Below the pieces are notes generated by a model. The model ran no database searches, was not told the DNA's origin, and saw nothing but the letters and a program-made list of their open reading frames with translations. 64,000 nt of DNA from contig NC_092652.1 of the NCBI RefSeq assembly GCF_032118995.1, forward strand, positions 24,479,044 through 24,543,043, given 5' to 3'. Numbering within the stretch: the first letter of the stretch is position 1; the number at the start of each line of letters is the position of its first letter. This DNA is from Asterias amurensis. Lineage: Eukaryota; Echinodermata; Asteroidea; Forcipulatida; Asteriidae. Shown one piece after another: positions 12,422 to 24,400 of this stretch. Made by a program: the position numbers and the translations under genes.

Positions 12422-15400
12422 ACTCTCGTACCCTTCTTCGTTACATAGTCATTAGCTACCTTTTCGTTGTAATAGCCGAAGAAGGCTGACAAGAAGTCCG
12501 GTGATGATAGTGACTGGATCGTGCTATTACACGCAGCGTCTGCAGAACGCCACTGGGCGGGTGGGTACGCAGGCTGAGCGGTCAAGAGGCTTGAATTACG
12601 TCTATACTTGCCTTAATAGCTAGAGCGACACCAGGTAAAAGGTAATACTACCCACCGATTTCAAAAGGCTTGCGTAGCCAGAGGGTGAAGCTATTCCGCT
12701 ATTAAAACTAGGACAGGGTCTATTTCATTTTTGACATTTTTGACTATTTACATTTTCATTTTTCAAGTTAAAGCCCACTTTGTTACCGTATGCTCTAAGA
12801 ATCGAGTTCGTCAAAAAGATACCAAATTCAATTTCCAGGCCATTAAAACAAGAAAATAATTATTACATTAAGGTTTTCGGTAAGAATGTAATTTTGAATT
12901 TGTCCAGTATTCAATGAAGTTAAATTGTTAAGTAAAGCCAGTGTATCGAATACATTGGCAAAATTTTAGCTAATAGATTTTAAAGGTTCTGTATAACGTT
13001 TGGTTATTACTCTGAAAATTGTTGGCAAAAAAACTACGTGGTAAGAAGACGATCAGATCAGAACCACCCCAACTCATTAGAGATAGTCATTACATGGTGT
13101 AACCGCAAACCTTTCTATATGGTAAGAAGTCAGCAGCTTTGGATAGTCGTATGCAATTTGAGAAACATTTCACTTCGAATTACTATACGGTTACGGACAA
13201 AAATATCACTTGTTGTTCCCCTTAATTTAAATATAAGAAGCGTTACCGCGGTAACGCTTTTCAGATTGTGAAATCCAATAGGGAATATTCTTCCTGCGTA
13301 GACATTATTTGCTCCGGAGTCTCGGCGACATCTCAAACATGAAATGCTCACAGGTTATTGTGTACAACTACATTTAAATATGATTGAAACAACCGAAAGG
13401 TTAAAAAGAAAAACAAGGTATACACTGTCTTTAAGACGTCAAAATGGCAACCATGCTTCATTGAATCTTTATCATTTCGGTTTGCTCTTGGGTGACAACT
13501 TGTATGAATTTTATAAACCGCGGCTGACAGTTCTGGCCATACTCACATGACCAATGGTTCGCCGGAACTTACCATAACTTGTGTGAATGCTCAAACAATA
13601 ATTGTCGGCAACCACATCAAAACAAAAATAAAAATACACAAATCAATAGTTGGGTTCGGGGCAATTAAAATCAATGTAATTAACGTGCTGCTAATTAAAT
13701 GCCACTCGCAAAGTGAGTTGCATTCATATTTCATGATGGTCTATATAGTCCACGTACAAAAGCATCTGTATTATTATTGGGTACATTATCATAATGGACT
13801 GGGGTTTAAGACTGTGTGTAAAAAAAAAATAAGTAATAAGTAATTTGATTATTGAAGACCTTTTTGAGTACTTGGGGCTGTGTCTTATTTTAAGTGCAAT
13901 GAATAGTTTATTAGGACCACGTATAAGTGGGTGGACTTTGGTGATACATAATTTCCATTGTGCTGTTGGTAGGAAGTAATGGTTAATTAGTTAGACATGT
14001 GTTCTATCAATGCGGTGGTTATTGGTTCGAATTCCACTGAGTTCAGTGGTGATGTTTTTCTTATCGGACACGGAAAGCAATGAGAAGACAGTAGTTAACG
14101 CAAATATTGGAATGATATACTAGCTTGACCGAGTTAGGGTCAGGGGTTACGGTTAAGGTTGGGGTTGGGGTAAGAGGCAGGTCATGGTTAAGGGAGGGAT
14201 TAGAGCTATAGGGTTTAGGCTAGGGTTAGAACTAGGGTCAGGTTTAAGGTTTAAGGTTAGAGCTTTGGTCAGGGATGGTTGACGTTGGTGCATCGTTAAG
14301 GTTAGGGTTAGAGCTCAAGGTGGGGGTTAATAATTGTTTTACATTTTTTAATTATTTTTTTCTGCAGATAGGCCTACCTCTCCATATAATTGTTTGTATA
14401 AAATCGCTGTTTATTAAAAAATAGATTCGGATCCATCCTCTTTCACAAAAACACATAATCAAAACAGTTTGTTTAAAAGGTGAACATTGCTTTAGAAAAA
14501 AAAACAATGAAAAGCGATTCTTGTTTTCTATGAAAAAAAATTTCACGTTTCTGTAGGGCTTATTAATTATCTTGATTGCTCAATCAGATAAAGCAACGGT
14601 AAACTGCAAAATCATCAAATGTTGGTGTCCCGAGTTTCACACTAAGGTTTGGTCAGTGAGCTTTCACCAATAACCATTTAACGAGAATTACAAACCTGTG
14701 GGAATTTACTTGTTTTGTTTTCTTAATACTGTATATAACGAACTCGCAAATCTGTGGATTATATGTGTAGACATATACATTGTGTATGATATCCACACAC
14801 CTTCATGGACTGAGCACCACTCAAGCCCAGACCATCTGCCTCTGTGAGTTGAAGTAAATTATAAAAACTGTCTACTCTTCGTCAAATCAGCCGATCATCT
14901 ACACTACAAAGGATGGCCTAAGCCCCTCACTGGTCAAACCCAATTAAACCTGTCTCACACTCTAGACTATAGGAAACTTTGTGTGATCATTTATTGGCAA
15001 TATATATTTATTAATTTTGCTTTGAGCTGAGCCCATCATATAAGAATCGATAACAAGTCTCAAATTTTGGACAAGCGCGGCGCGGGGGAGGATTTTTCTC
15101 AGAACGTAAAGAAGTACCAATCATGGTAGATTTTGGTTTTGTTTATGACAGTTGAAATGATTGAAAGAGTTTGTTGCATCCATGTGCAAACTCGCCAACC
15201 ACAATGTCTAAACAAACATAACTTATCATCGCTGAGTAGATACCATACATCTACTTCTACGAGACAGACCGTCATGCCGTCATTAGTTGGTTCCGGTCAT
15301 TTTCATCAACATAGTTTAACCTCATTTTTAAGGTTTAAGGGTCATGTTTCATTTAGTTATTATCACAATCCATCAGAAGCAATATTCACAAAAAGTAGGC

Positions 15401-16374
15401 CTACAATTGTATATAAACAAAGTTCAAATGTAAAAAGGTGAAAGTGTTTAAATTGATGAGAGTGTGGCACAATAAAGTTCAGATTTGTAAAACAAACATC
15501 AGTGCGTAGCTTAAATTCAGAAAGTATGCACAATTAAGCAGGCGGTTCCTCGAGGTTATATTAAGGTTGTTGTGATTTATAACGTATCCCAGGGTTACGC
15601 GGGGTTCAACCACCAGTTACCGCTTGTTTAATTCACTTAAAATATTCATGTTTTCCCGCTCAGACGTCTGTCAAAAAAGTGTAATAGCATGTACCTTTTT
15701 CCTCACTCCATAATTCCTCCACATTCGTATTTTTATTCTTGGGAGAAGTGGGGTACTTGGCCCACTCCTGAACCTGCCACTGGCGCATCAAACGTTGATG
15801 CTGTTCGGCAGAGATCACAGAGCAAGTCTGGTCTATGACAGTCGTATTTAGCCTGCCGTCACATAGTTATGCATCTAGATAACGTCCCACACTCCCTCTA
15901 TCTCATAGCTAATCCCCCTAGATTTAATTAGGAATTCGCTGCATGCAACACCCGCAGACAACTCAACCCCCCTCTCGGTCGATCCGGATCAAACTCTTTA
16001 GTTTCACCCTTATAGCTTTTGTAGGTCATTATGTAGAAGGGGTGATGGGTACAATTTGATATTTTGACGTGGTGAAATGCTGAGGACAGTGACCTCATTA
16101 TGCAAATTTGCTGACGTCATTTTGATGATGTCACGCCATAAAAAAGGCTCCGGGTGTGTTTAGCACGCTTTTATCAGATTTGAGCTCGGACCACATCGGC
16201 TGCCGGTTCCAGGAATGAAAATTCCACCTGCATTTTCTCGGCTGTGCTATTTTGAATTCATTAGAAACTTAACTCTTAATTTATAACTACCTGGAAATGC
16301 GCCAAAATATTTTAAAATATGGCAGCTCAGCGGCCATAAAACCATGAGGGTTTTTGACAGTTTATGTTTTCCCT
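12422..16374. other. No gene recognised; degenerate telomere-like tract inside
   Basis: Short frames only. Includes the GGGTTA-rich tract (14131-14330) and a compact hairpin GAAGCGTTACCGCGGTAACG at 13231. A 102-codon frame at 15133-15441 has no recognisable domain and no splice support. Confidence 0.5.
14131..14330 (+). repeat. Degenerate TTAGGG-like interstitial tract
   Basis: About 200 bp dominated by GTTAGGG, GTTAAGG, GGTCAGGG and GGTTGGGG units, all G-rich on the plus strand, ending GTTAAGGTTAGGGTTAGAGC. Resembles a decayed vertebrate/echinoderm-type telomere repeat. Confidence 0.7.
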
Positions 16375-16652
16375 GAATCATCTGAAGTAGTGACATAGTT
16401 TTCGAGGAAGAAGTTATTTTCCACAAATTTTATTTCGAGACCTCAGATTTAGAACTTGGGGTCTCGAAATCAACCATCTAAACGCACACAACTTCGTGTG
16501 ACAAGGGTGTTTTTTCTTTCATTATTATCTAGCAACTTCGACGACCGATTGAGCTCAAATTTCCACAGGTTTGTTATTTTGTGCATATGTTAAGATACAC
16601 TAAGTGGGAATACTGGTCTTTGACAATTGCCAATAGTGTCCATCAGGTCTTT
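16375..16652. mobile_element. Family A MITE, 5'-truncated
   Basis: Begins near TCTGAAGTAGTGACATAG and runs through TTCGAGACCTCAGATTTAGA to CCAATAGTGTCC. The left third is missing. Confidence 0.8.
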
Positions 16653-18359
16653 AATCCCCAGCCTAAATGTTACCCAAGCCCAGAACCAGACGGCCCCGTA
16701 CATGGCACACGATCTGGGCCATATGTCATAGAACTGTTTAAGAAGAAAATATTGCTTAAAGATTTCATGCTAAGCAGATATGGACAGGATACCGGTCACG
16801 TTGTACATTTTGACATGGTATTTTTGCCGGTAACCTTATTGTTGGTAAGCAAAGTTTGGTTGTGCTCAGCTTACTTACGTACTGCGATTGATTCACAGGC
16901 TAGGCTTTCAGGCTACGGTGCCGTGCATAAGTCCCACTGAAACATTACCCAACAGCATGAAAATCTCAGACCGGTACACACTTTTAAATTAGAGACGCAC
17001 TGATGTACTTGACCATACATTTATGTTTTAGGTATTTTATTTCATGAACATCTTTCGTATAATGAACTCAAAAGCGACATCCCATTTAGACCTTATAGAC
17101 AAGTTAGTAGTGATAACAAAACACGTTATACGTGTGAACCAACGACCATCCGGGTTGACGCGCCGGCGCTCTACCAACTTAGCTATCCTACCCTTTGTTG
17201 GCGGTCTCCCTATTAATTTGTCAATACATTTACCAGTCAGTTTCCCCCTGTGGTTTATTACTTGAGTTATGCTTATTTTATTTTGGATACTAATTTGTTC
17301 ACAGCAAATTCCAAAGCAATATACATTAGTTTCTGATAATGTTCGTTGAGTATATACTTTCTGACAAGCTCCCTTTTATTTAATTTACTTATTCATTATT
17401 CATTGCGGTTAAGTTATTTATATTTACTTGTTCATTATTCATTGCGGTTCAGAGATAAGAACACTATGTCAATTTTCAATAAATGAACAATTGCTAATCC
17501 ATGTCACTCGTCATTACCATCAACGAAGTATACAAGTGCATGAATGATAAATTTATTCATGACGCATTTCGATTCTTAACGCTGATTGGCCAACAATAAA
17601 TGTTTATGCATGCGTTGTTAACACCAGATGACCTTTTGGGTGGGCCTGTCGACGTAACGAAATTCGAGAAAGTTTAACTTTCACAAATTGTTATTTGTTT
17701 TTCGTGTTTGCAAGACATTGTGTAATGTTAAATCTAATACTGCCTACTTTATGTACTTTATGTAATGAAAAGTTCATCGTAATTCAATTAAATTCATCGT
17801 AAATCAAAGAAAACGAAATGGCAAAAAGCTGTTTTAACTTTTGCAGGCTTCAAGTCACTACCCTTTATACCCGTCTTTCTGAGGAATATAAAATAACACT
17901 GATTAAAATTTAAATAACTGATCCTTTAATAACGAAATGAGATCACAATATTCATTTATATTAGCATTAAGTATTGAATCACAGCCAGTGGATGAAATTA
18001 TACCTTTAGGCCTGGTTTTCATTATCATATTTATATATAGTGTTGGTGCAACCCACTATATACCGTTTCTTAATGACTACTGTGCGTGCATCTCCCCAGT
18101 AGGTATTTGTGAAGTCGTTATTTGTGTTCAATCGTAACGACTACTGATACTCACAAATTCCCTAGTACCTATGTTTACCAAGATCTGACTTTCATCTTCT
18201 TTTACAAGCTTCGATGACGTGGATTCTTAAGAGTTGTACACACCGATAAAAACTGTGGTTTGTTTCCCTCCCTATCGTGTGCAATGAATACAGATCACAT
18301 TCGCTGATTCACATTTCAACGTTAACGCAAGGACAGTGCGCAACCTGACTGAGGCTCGT
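16653..18359. other. No gene recognised upstream of the peptide gene
   Basis: Includes the tRNA-like head (17115-17210) and a 40-bp direct duplication ending TCATTATTCATTGCGGTT at 17375-17455. Distal promoter elements of the peptide gene could lie here but none is identifiable. Confidence 0.45.
17115..17210 (-). mobile_element. tRNA-like SINE head, minus strand
   Basis: Minus strand: GGATAGCTAAGTTGGTAGAG, then CAACCCGGATGG and TTGGTTCACACG. tRNA-shaped but the stems do not pair as a complete tRNA. Confidence 0.5.
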
Positions 18360-18466
18360 CTTTTCTTATTATACTCGAGTGTGCCAGTTCAAGACAGTAA
18401 GCAAGGAACACCTTAGAGAGGCTGATTGAAGTGAGATCGTACCCGATCATCCCTAAATACAGAAAT
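18360..18466 (+). promoter_or_regulatory. Possible core promoter and 5' UTR of the peptide gene
   Basis: A TATA-like TTATTATA lies at about 18367, with a plausible initiator (CCAGTTC) about 28 bp downstream. That would give a short 5' UTR of about 70 bases ahead of the ATG. Spacing fits a TATA promoter, but a single short motif in AT-rich DNA is weak evidence. Confidence 0.25.
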
Positions 18467-18497
18467 ATGGCTGTGGTGCCAGGAAAGACAAATAACG
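18467..18497 (+). CDS. Peptide precursor coding exon 1
   Basis: Encodes MAVVPGKTNN plus the first base of Gly11, ending at donor G|GTGAGT. It carries only the n-region of the signal peptide, a common layout in neuropeptide genes. The 5' UTR must lie just upstream. Confidence 0.7.
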
Positions 18498-21400
18498 GTG
18501 AGTTACTCCTTTTGTTTTAAATACTTACAAACAGAGGAATAAAAAGGAAGAAACTATAAATAGTATTCTTGATAGATCAACCATGTGTAAATCTCTTTCG
18601 AAACCACACCGGCTCTTTTCAAAGTCAACTCTCACACAAAAGAGACTAACACATGGTTGTACCCGAAAGTTTACTCTTTATTTAAATATTTCTTCTTCTA
18701 TTTATCCATACCATGCAAAGCTTTAAGCAATACTTAGAGAAAGAAATTTCTTGTCGAAATGTGACATTGATAGGCCGTACGGATGTTTTTTTAATTGTTT
18801 TCTTGAAACATGAGTGTTTCATTTGAAACGTTCGTCCTCCTTAAGGTCAGTGATTAAAATATGCTTTATTCGATTATAAAGATTGAAACGAAATGACTTG
18901 GCGAAATGTGACATTGATATGCCCCTATATGTTTTGTTTTTTAATTTACTATATTTACTATATTAAGGAGGTTTATAGTTACAATAGCATCGAGTCCGTG
19001 CACCATTATTTCTATCGCAAAAATAAATGTATAATTGTTGTGGTTTTGAATTGGCGTTGACACAGCAACAGCACAATTTGTACCTCATTTTGAGTTTCAA
19101 TTGATAGTTCACTTGCAAATAGACCGTTATTAAAAAAAATATATGTCTAATAAGCAAGAAATGTCTTTGTTATTGAAATATAAGCCCCGTTCACCTGTTA
19201 TTTTGCAATCGCTGATTATTTTCGAGACATGGACATAATTTTCACCTTTTAAATTGACGTTGACATAAGAACGACAGAATTTGTTTACTGTTTAGTCAGT
19301 ACGTGATTTCATTTTGAGCTAATATTTCACTTGCAAACTAATAGTTCAGTTTCAAAAAAAACATTTTTTTTTTATTAATGGGTCAAGTGAAGGCTTCGTT
19401 ACCAAAACATCAGCCCCTCACTTCTTCTCTTTCGAAATCGCTGCTTATTTTCGAGACCTGCCCGAAGCGACTTCATTTGACCTGTAACGCCTTGTTATCT
19501 TAGGACTTCACGCTGGTAATTTAACGGATATTTCCCCAGTCAGTGTTATTTGCCAGTGAGTTGACTCCGGTCTCAACCAATGGCACTAGCACTTTATTAC
19601 TTCTTCTTCTTCCTGGGAGCTTGACTAAAAGGCACTAGACACTATTGGTAATTGTCAAAGACTAGCCTTCACATTTGGTGTATCTCAACATAATATGCAT
19701 AAAATAACAAACCTGTGCAAAGTTGAGCTCAATCGGTCATCGAAATTGCGAGATAATAATGAAAGAAAAAACACCCCTGTCACAAGAAGTTTTGTGCGTT
19801 TAGATGGTTGATTTCGAGACCTCAAGTTCTAAATCTGAGGTCTCGAAATCAAATTCGTGGAAAATTACTTCTTTCTCGAAAACTTTGGCACTTCAGAGGG
19901 AGCCGTTTCTCACAATGTTTTATACCATCAACCTCTCCCCATTAATCGTCACCAAGAAAGGTTTTATGCTAACAATTATTTTGAGTAGTTACCAATAATG
20001 TCCACTGCCTTTAAAGGCACTGGACAATATTGGTAATTGTCAAAGACCAGTATTCTCACCTGGTGTATCTCAACATATGCTTAAAATAATAAGTATATTT
20101 GGGCTCGATAATATTGGTCATCGAAGTTGCAAGAGAATAATGGGAAGAAACACACCCAAGTTGCATCACTGTGCGTGCTTTTAGATGCAGGATAAAGGGC
20201 TTCAACTGAGGAAGTATTTTATTGTTTGAGTGGGAAGTTACCTCTTTCTCTTAAAACTACATTTCTGCAGAATAGCCGTTTCTCACAATGTTCTGCAATA
20301 TTAACAGCTCCCCATTACTCGTTACCATGCATGCTAACAATTCTGTTGGGTAATTACCAGTAGTGTGTGCCTAATAAGAGTTGTCGAAAAACAGGACCTA
20401 TAGTTTTTGTTTTTAACTCAGGCTCTATAGTGCTGTTAATTAGTGGATTTTGGTGCGGCAAACCTTGCATGGTCTAACACAGAATAAAGAGGCTTCCGCT
20501 TGACTTCCTTAATTGTTGCCACTTAAATATAAAAAATTCATTCTTTAAGTAAACAAAAAGCATGACTGCTCACACACACAACCCTGTTTGAAGCCTAAAT
20601 ACTTAAAGTCCGTAATGCTGCAAACATGATGTTTGGAACCAATTCCTAAACTAAAACCAATATACGTTAGGGTCATAGATTGTTTTTCGTCAATTGTTTT
20701 TCGTAAATTTAGTGCCGATTTTTTACAAAATTGTTACGAAGGAAACAATAGTAGTCACATGTGAAATTTTCTGCCAAAGACAGTGTCATTTTATGGTATG
20801 TCATTGCCTAGTGGTAAGGGCACCGGATTCAAGCTCTAGTGTTTGATCAGTATAGTGTGGGTTCGAGTCCCGGTCGTGACACTTGTGTCCTTTTAAAGCA
20901 ATCACTTAACCATGATTGCTTCCTAAAGTTGAGGAGGTGGTGCTATCCGCTCTACCAGCCAGGCTTCTGAAAAATGGTACCGAAGCCTGCATCCGTATAT
21001 GGACTGGGGTAACCCTGTTTCAGCAGGAGTAGGTGTCAACGGCCCCTGGAAGAATAATTGACTGTAGCCCCCTCGAAGTGACCTTCAGGCCTTGTGTGTC
21101 CGGCGACTTGATTAACAAACAAATGAAACATTTATAAAATAAAGTGTCTACCTCCTGAGAAAAACGCAAACAAAATTTTAAGGTGTTTTCTCAAAAAGAT
21201 CGAACCTATCCTCGTTTATCGAGGTGACAGCCGGAACCAAACGCATCACTGAGAAATTATTTCTGCATGAATCGTTTCTCAGAATCAAATGATTAACTTC
21301 CAAACTATAAAAGAATAAATCAAAACCATATTACTTTGAAGGGAATTCTTTCTCAAAATAGTTTGTAGTATCAACAGCAGCAGTGCTTCTTACCAAGTAA

Positions 21401-24400
21401 GTTTTTGTGGCCATTTATTTTTTGGAAAGCTGAAAAACTATAGCCTTAACTTAGCCCTGGTGGCCTTACACTTTCGTATTTTTTATACTACATGTACAGT
21501 GATATCTGTGTGCAGAGAAAAGAGTCCTAAACTCCGCACCTTTAAAACCTTTTAAAAACCAAGTTTCGCCAAATTCTTACAACAATTTTGTATACGACTT
21601 TAAACAAATAAATTCAGAAACAGTTTACCTTAATAGCTTGAATGAAACCTTGAGGATAAACCGAACTGGTATTTCACCTATACTCCAACATCAGTCTCAA
21701 TCTGTATTTTTCCAATATTTCTTTTTCTCTATCATTTTTACCGAATGTGATCTTGTCTCACATGCAAAAAAAAAGAGTTGAAATCATCACGTCACACAAT
21801 GAAATAGGAAGACAATTGTGTAATGAAATCAGTCAATATTCATTTCATATTACACGGCTAGATTTATCATTTTCCCCGCTCTCCCTTTCTATTTCTCTCA
21901 TTCTCTCTATCTATCTGTGCTGCAAGATGCCTCATCATATCTCCCCAGGCTAGAGTGTTATTAATGCCCTTAATTGATAGTCGTCGTGAGAAATCTTAGC
22001 TAGATCTCATGTCATCTTGTAGTCTGGTTCCTCCCGGGGCCTGCTTGCCCTTTGGGGTATAGCGTCACTACCCGTTGCAATCTACACAGAAAAGGGTGTT
22101 TGTGTCTGTTGTGATTTTCGAAATATCATCTTGTGACGATATTGACTTTTAGTATATCTATGTATTGTATACGATGTGAGGATTATTAATTAAGAAAGAG
22201 CAAACACACGGATAAAAATTAAAGATTGAAGATAAAGACAATTATTAAGTGTGCGTTTTGTGTTTTCTATATCCCAGACATCAGGTAAAACTATAATGAA
22301 ATGACGCAGTTTGGGCGATGGGATATCTTAGAAATCACAAGGAATCATTATTTTCTTTACCTCAGTTGTTTATAAATAATTAGTATTTTTATGTGTTTAC
22401 TTTGAAAGCTTCTGACGTATTGTCTGGTATTTTCGGGAGCCTTTGCTAACAACATTATTTTGACGTGTAAAGGAAACAAAACGGCTGCCTATTTATTGAA
22501 TACGCTAATAATAACCTGCTCAGTCTCAAATGCAAACCAAATATTACAATTGTACAAAATCTCAATCGTAATGAGCAACCTGAAATGTTCTTTAAAAATA
22601 TCACAAACTTCTATAAAGACTGTGAAAGTCACACGAGATTTCAAACGAGTACGGGACGAGTATCGGTTAAAATGAGTAAATCTTGACGTATTTGAGTTCG
22701 AGAACCAAGTACGAATACTTCACTACTGCTATTGCGAAAGTCGGGTTTGTTTGTACTGACGTAACTGGTGGTAATCTCGTCGTAGTTTTTATGGTATAGA
22801 CACAATTTACTGTTTTGTTTTTGTTGAAGAGTAGTTTGGAAACTACACAAGCATGCTTTTTTGTTTGATGTTTTTTTCAAAATCATGTAACGGGATAAAC
22901 CTGCTCTTCGAATTTTTCAGCCAATATATTAAGGAACATTAATTTCCTGGGGTTGAGAAAAATATAGGTTTATTGTCCCCAAGGCTTACTACTCTCAGGT
23001 CGATCAGTCCGCCGCTCGGATCCTAAACTCATGGCCCTTCTTCCTCGTTTAGGAAAAATCGTTAACTTGCTCAGATCGTTTCATTTAATAATGACACCCA
23101 AACATTGTTTCTTCCTTGGGGGTTGATCAACTGTGATGCTTCTTTTCCCCTGTGCGAGGGATAATTTCCTTTCTTTCCAGCACCTCACTCGTCTTTATTT
23201 TCCGCGTAAATTGGTTAATAATCGGTCTTCTCTAGGACCGAAGGTTGGTCGAAGAAACATCGATTATTTAGTATTCTATTTTAAGGCCACGGAACAATCA
23301 AATTGCAACACGTTTATTGCCGTTAGACTTGTCTCCAGTTCCCATTGCTCGGTTCGCGCTGTGGTTTAACATAACGCAGTGTATAAAGTCAGCCGGTCAA
23401 AAATCAACCATGCAGGGGGACTAGTAACAAGTCTTTTTTCAACGATCGAACAAAGTTTGACCGGTTTTGCAGATAGGCAGCTTGACAATTTTTCATTTTA
23501 ACACATAGGGATTTGAGGTTTACGTTAATCAGTAGAATGAGAAGCCACAGTGTTATATACTACCTCGGGCTAAATTCTCGTACGAATGCTCTCAACTGAT
23601 TTCCAGAGTTCATTCACGATAACTTAATTTGAGAAAATACTATCTGGGTAAAGGCTTTAAAGCAGCGAGTTGTGTCAGAAAAAAAGAAAGAACTGGAAAT
23701 GAATGTTTAAATTCAACACAGTGTTTATTTGTTCTATTTATGTAGAGTATTAACACTGCATCAAGTGGAATTGTATCGTACTTTGCTTGTGTTCTAAACA
23801 AACAAGCAGAAATCAAAAACACAAAATGATTATAAGGCTTATAAATAAGTACAGTATTTAAAAATGGAAAATTCAAGCACTCAAAGGCAAAAGACTCAAC
23901 TGGGTAATGTTCACATCTTCAAACAGAAAGTAAGAGTTTTTGCGGGCAAATCCAATTTAAGTATAAAAGTCAACGCGAGTATTAAAGGCAGTATCAGGCG
24001 AGTTGGTCTATGAACAGCGTTTGAAACCGTTTATTATAGATGTGAAAGATGTTTTAAAAGTAGAATATGATGCTCCACACAAAATATGCCTCGAAATTGC
24101 ATGGTTTTCATTATTGCACTGTAATTTTGTGGGGTCAAATTTTTTAATCCGCAAAAAATGGCCAACCGTGTTGGTTCGCAAAATGAAAGAAAAACCATGC
24201 AATTTCGAGGCACATAGTGTGGATCATTACATTTTATTATTAAAATATCTTTCTAACCATATGCATTTCACAACAAACGATTTCAAACGCCTTTCATATA
24301 GACCAACTCGTCTGATTCAAGGTAACGTGTCCCTCTAATAATAGGAAGCAGTTCCGACTCGACCTTTAGTGAAAACAATACAGAACAAGGACGAGAGGGT

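Noticed and set aside
15133-15441. 102-codon plus-strand frame
   Set aside because: No domain, no signal peptide, no splice or Kozak support; one long chance frame is expected in 64 kb.
24003-24338. 111-codon plus-strand frame
   Set aside because: It lies entirely within a palindromic MITE (23999-24310); the frame arises from inverted repeats.
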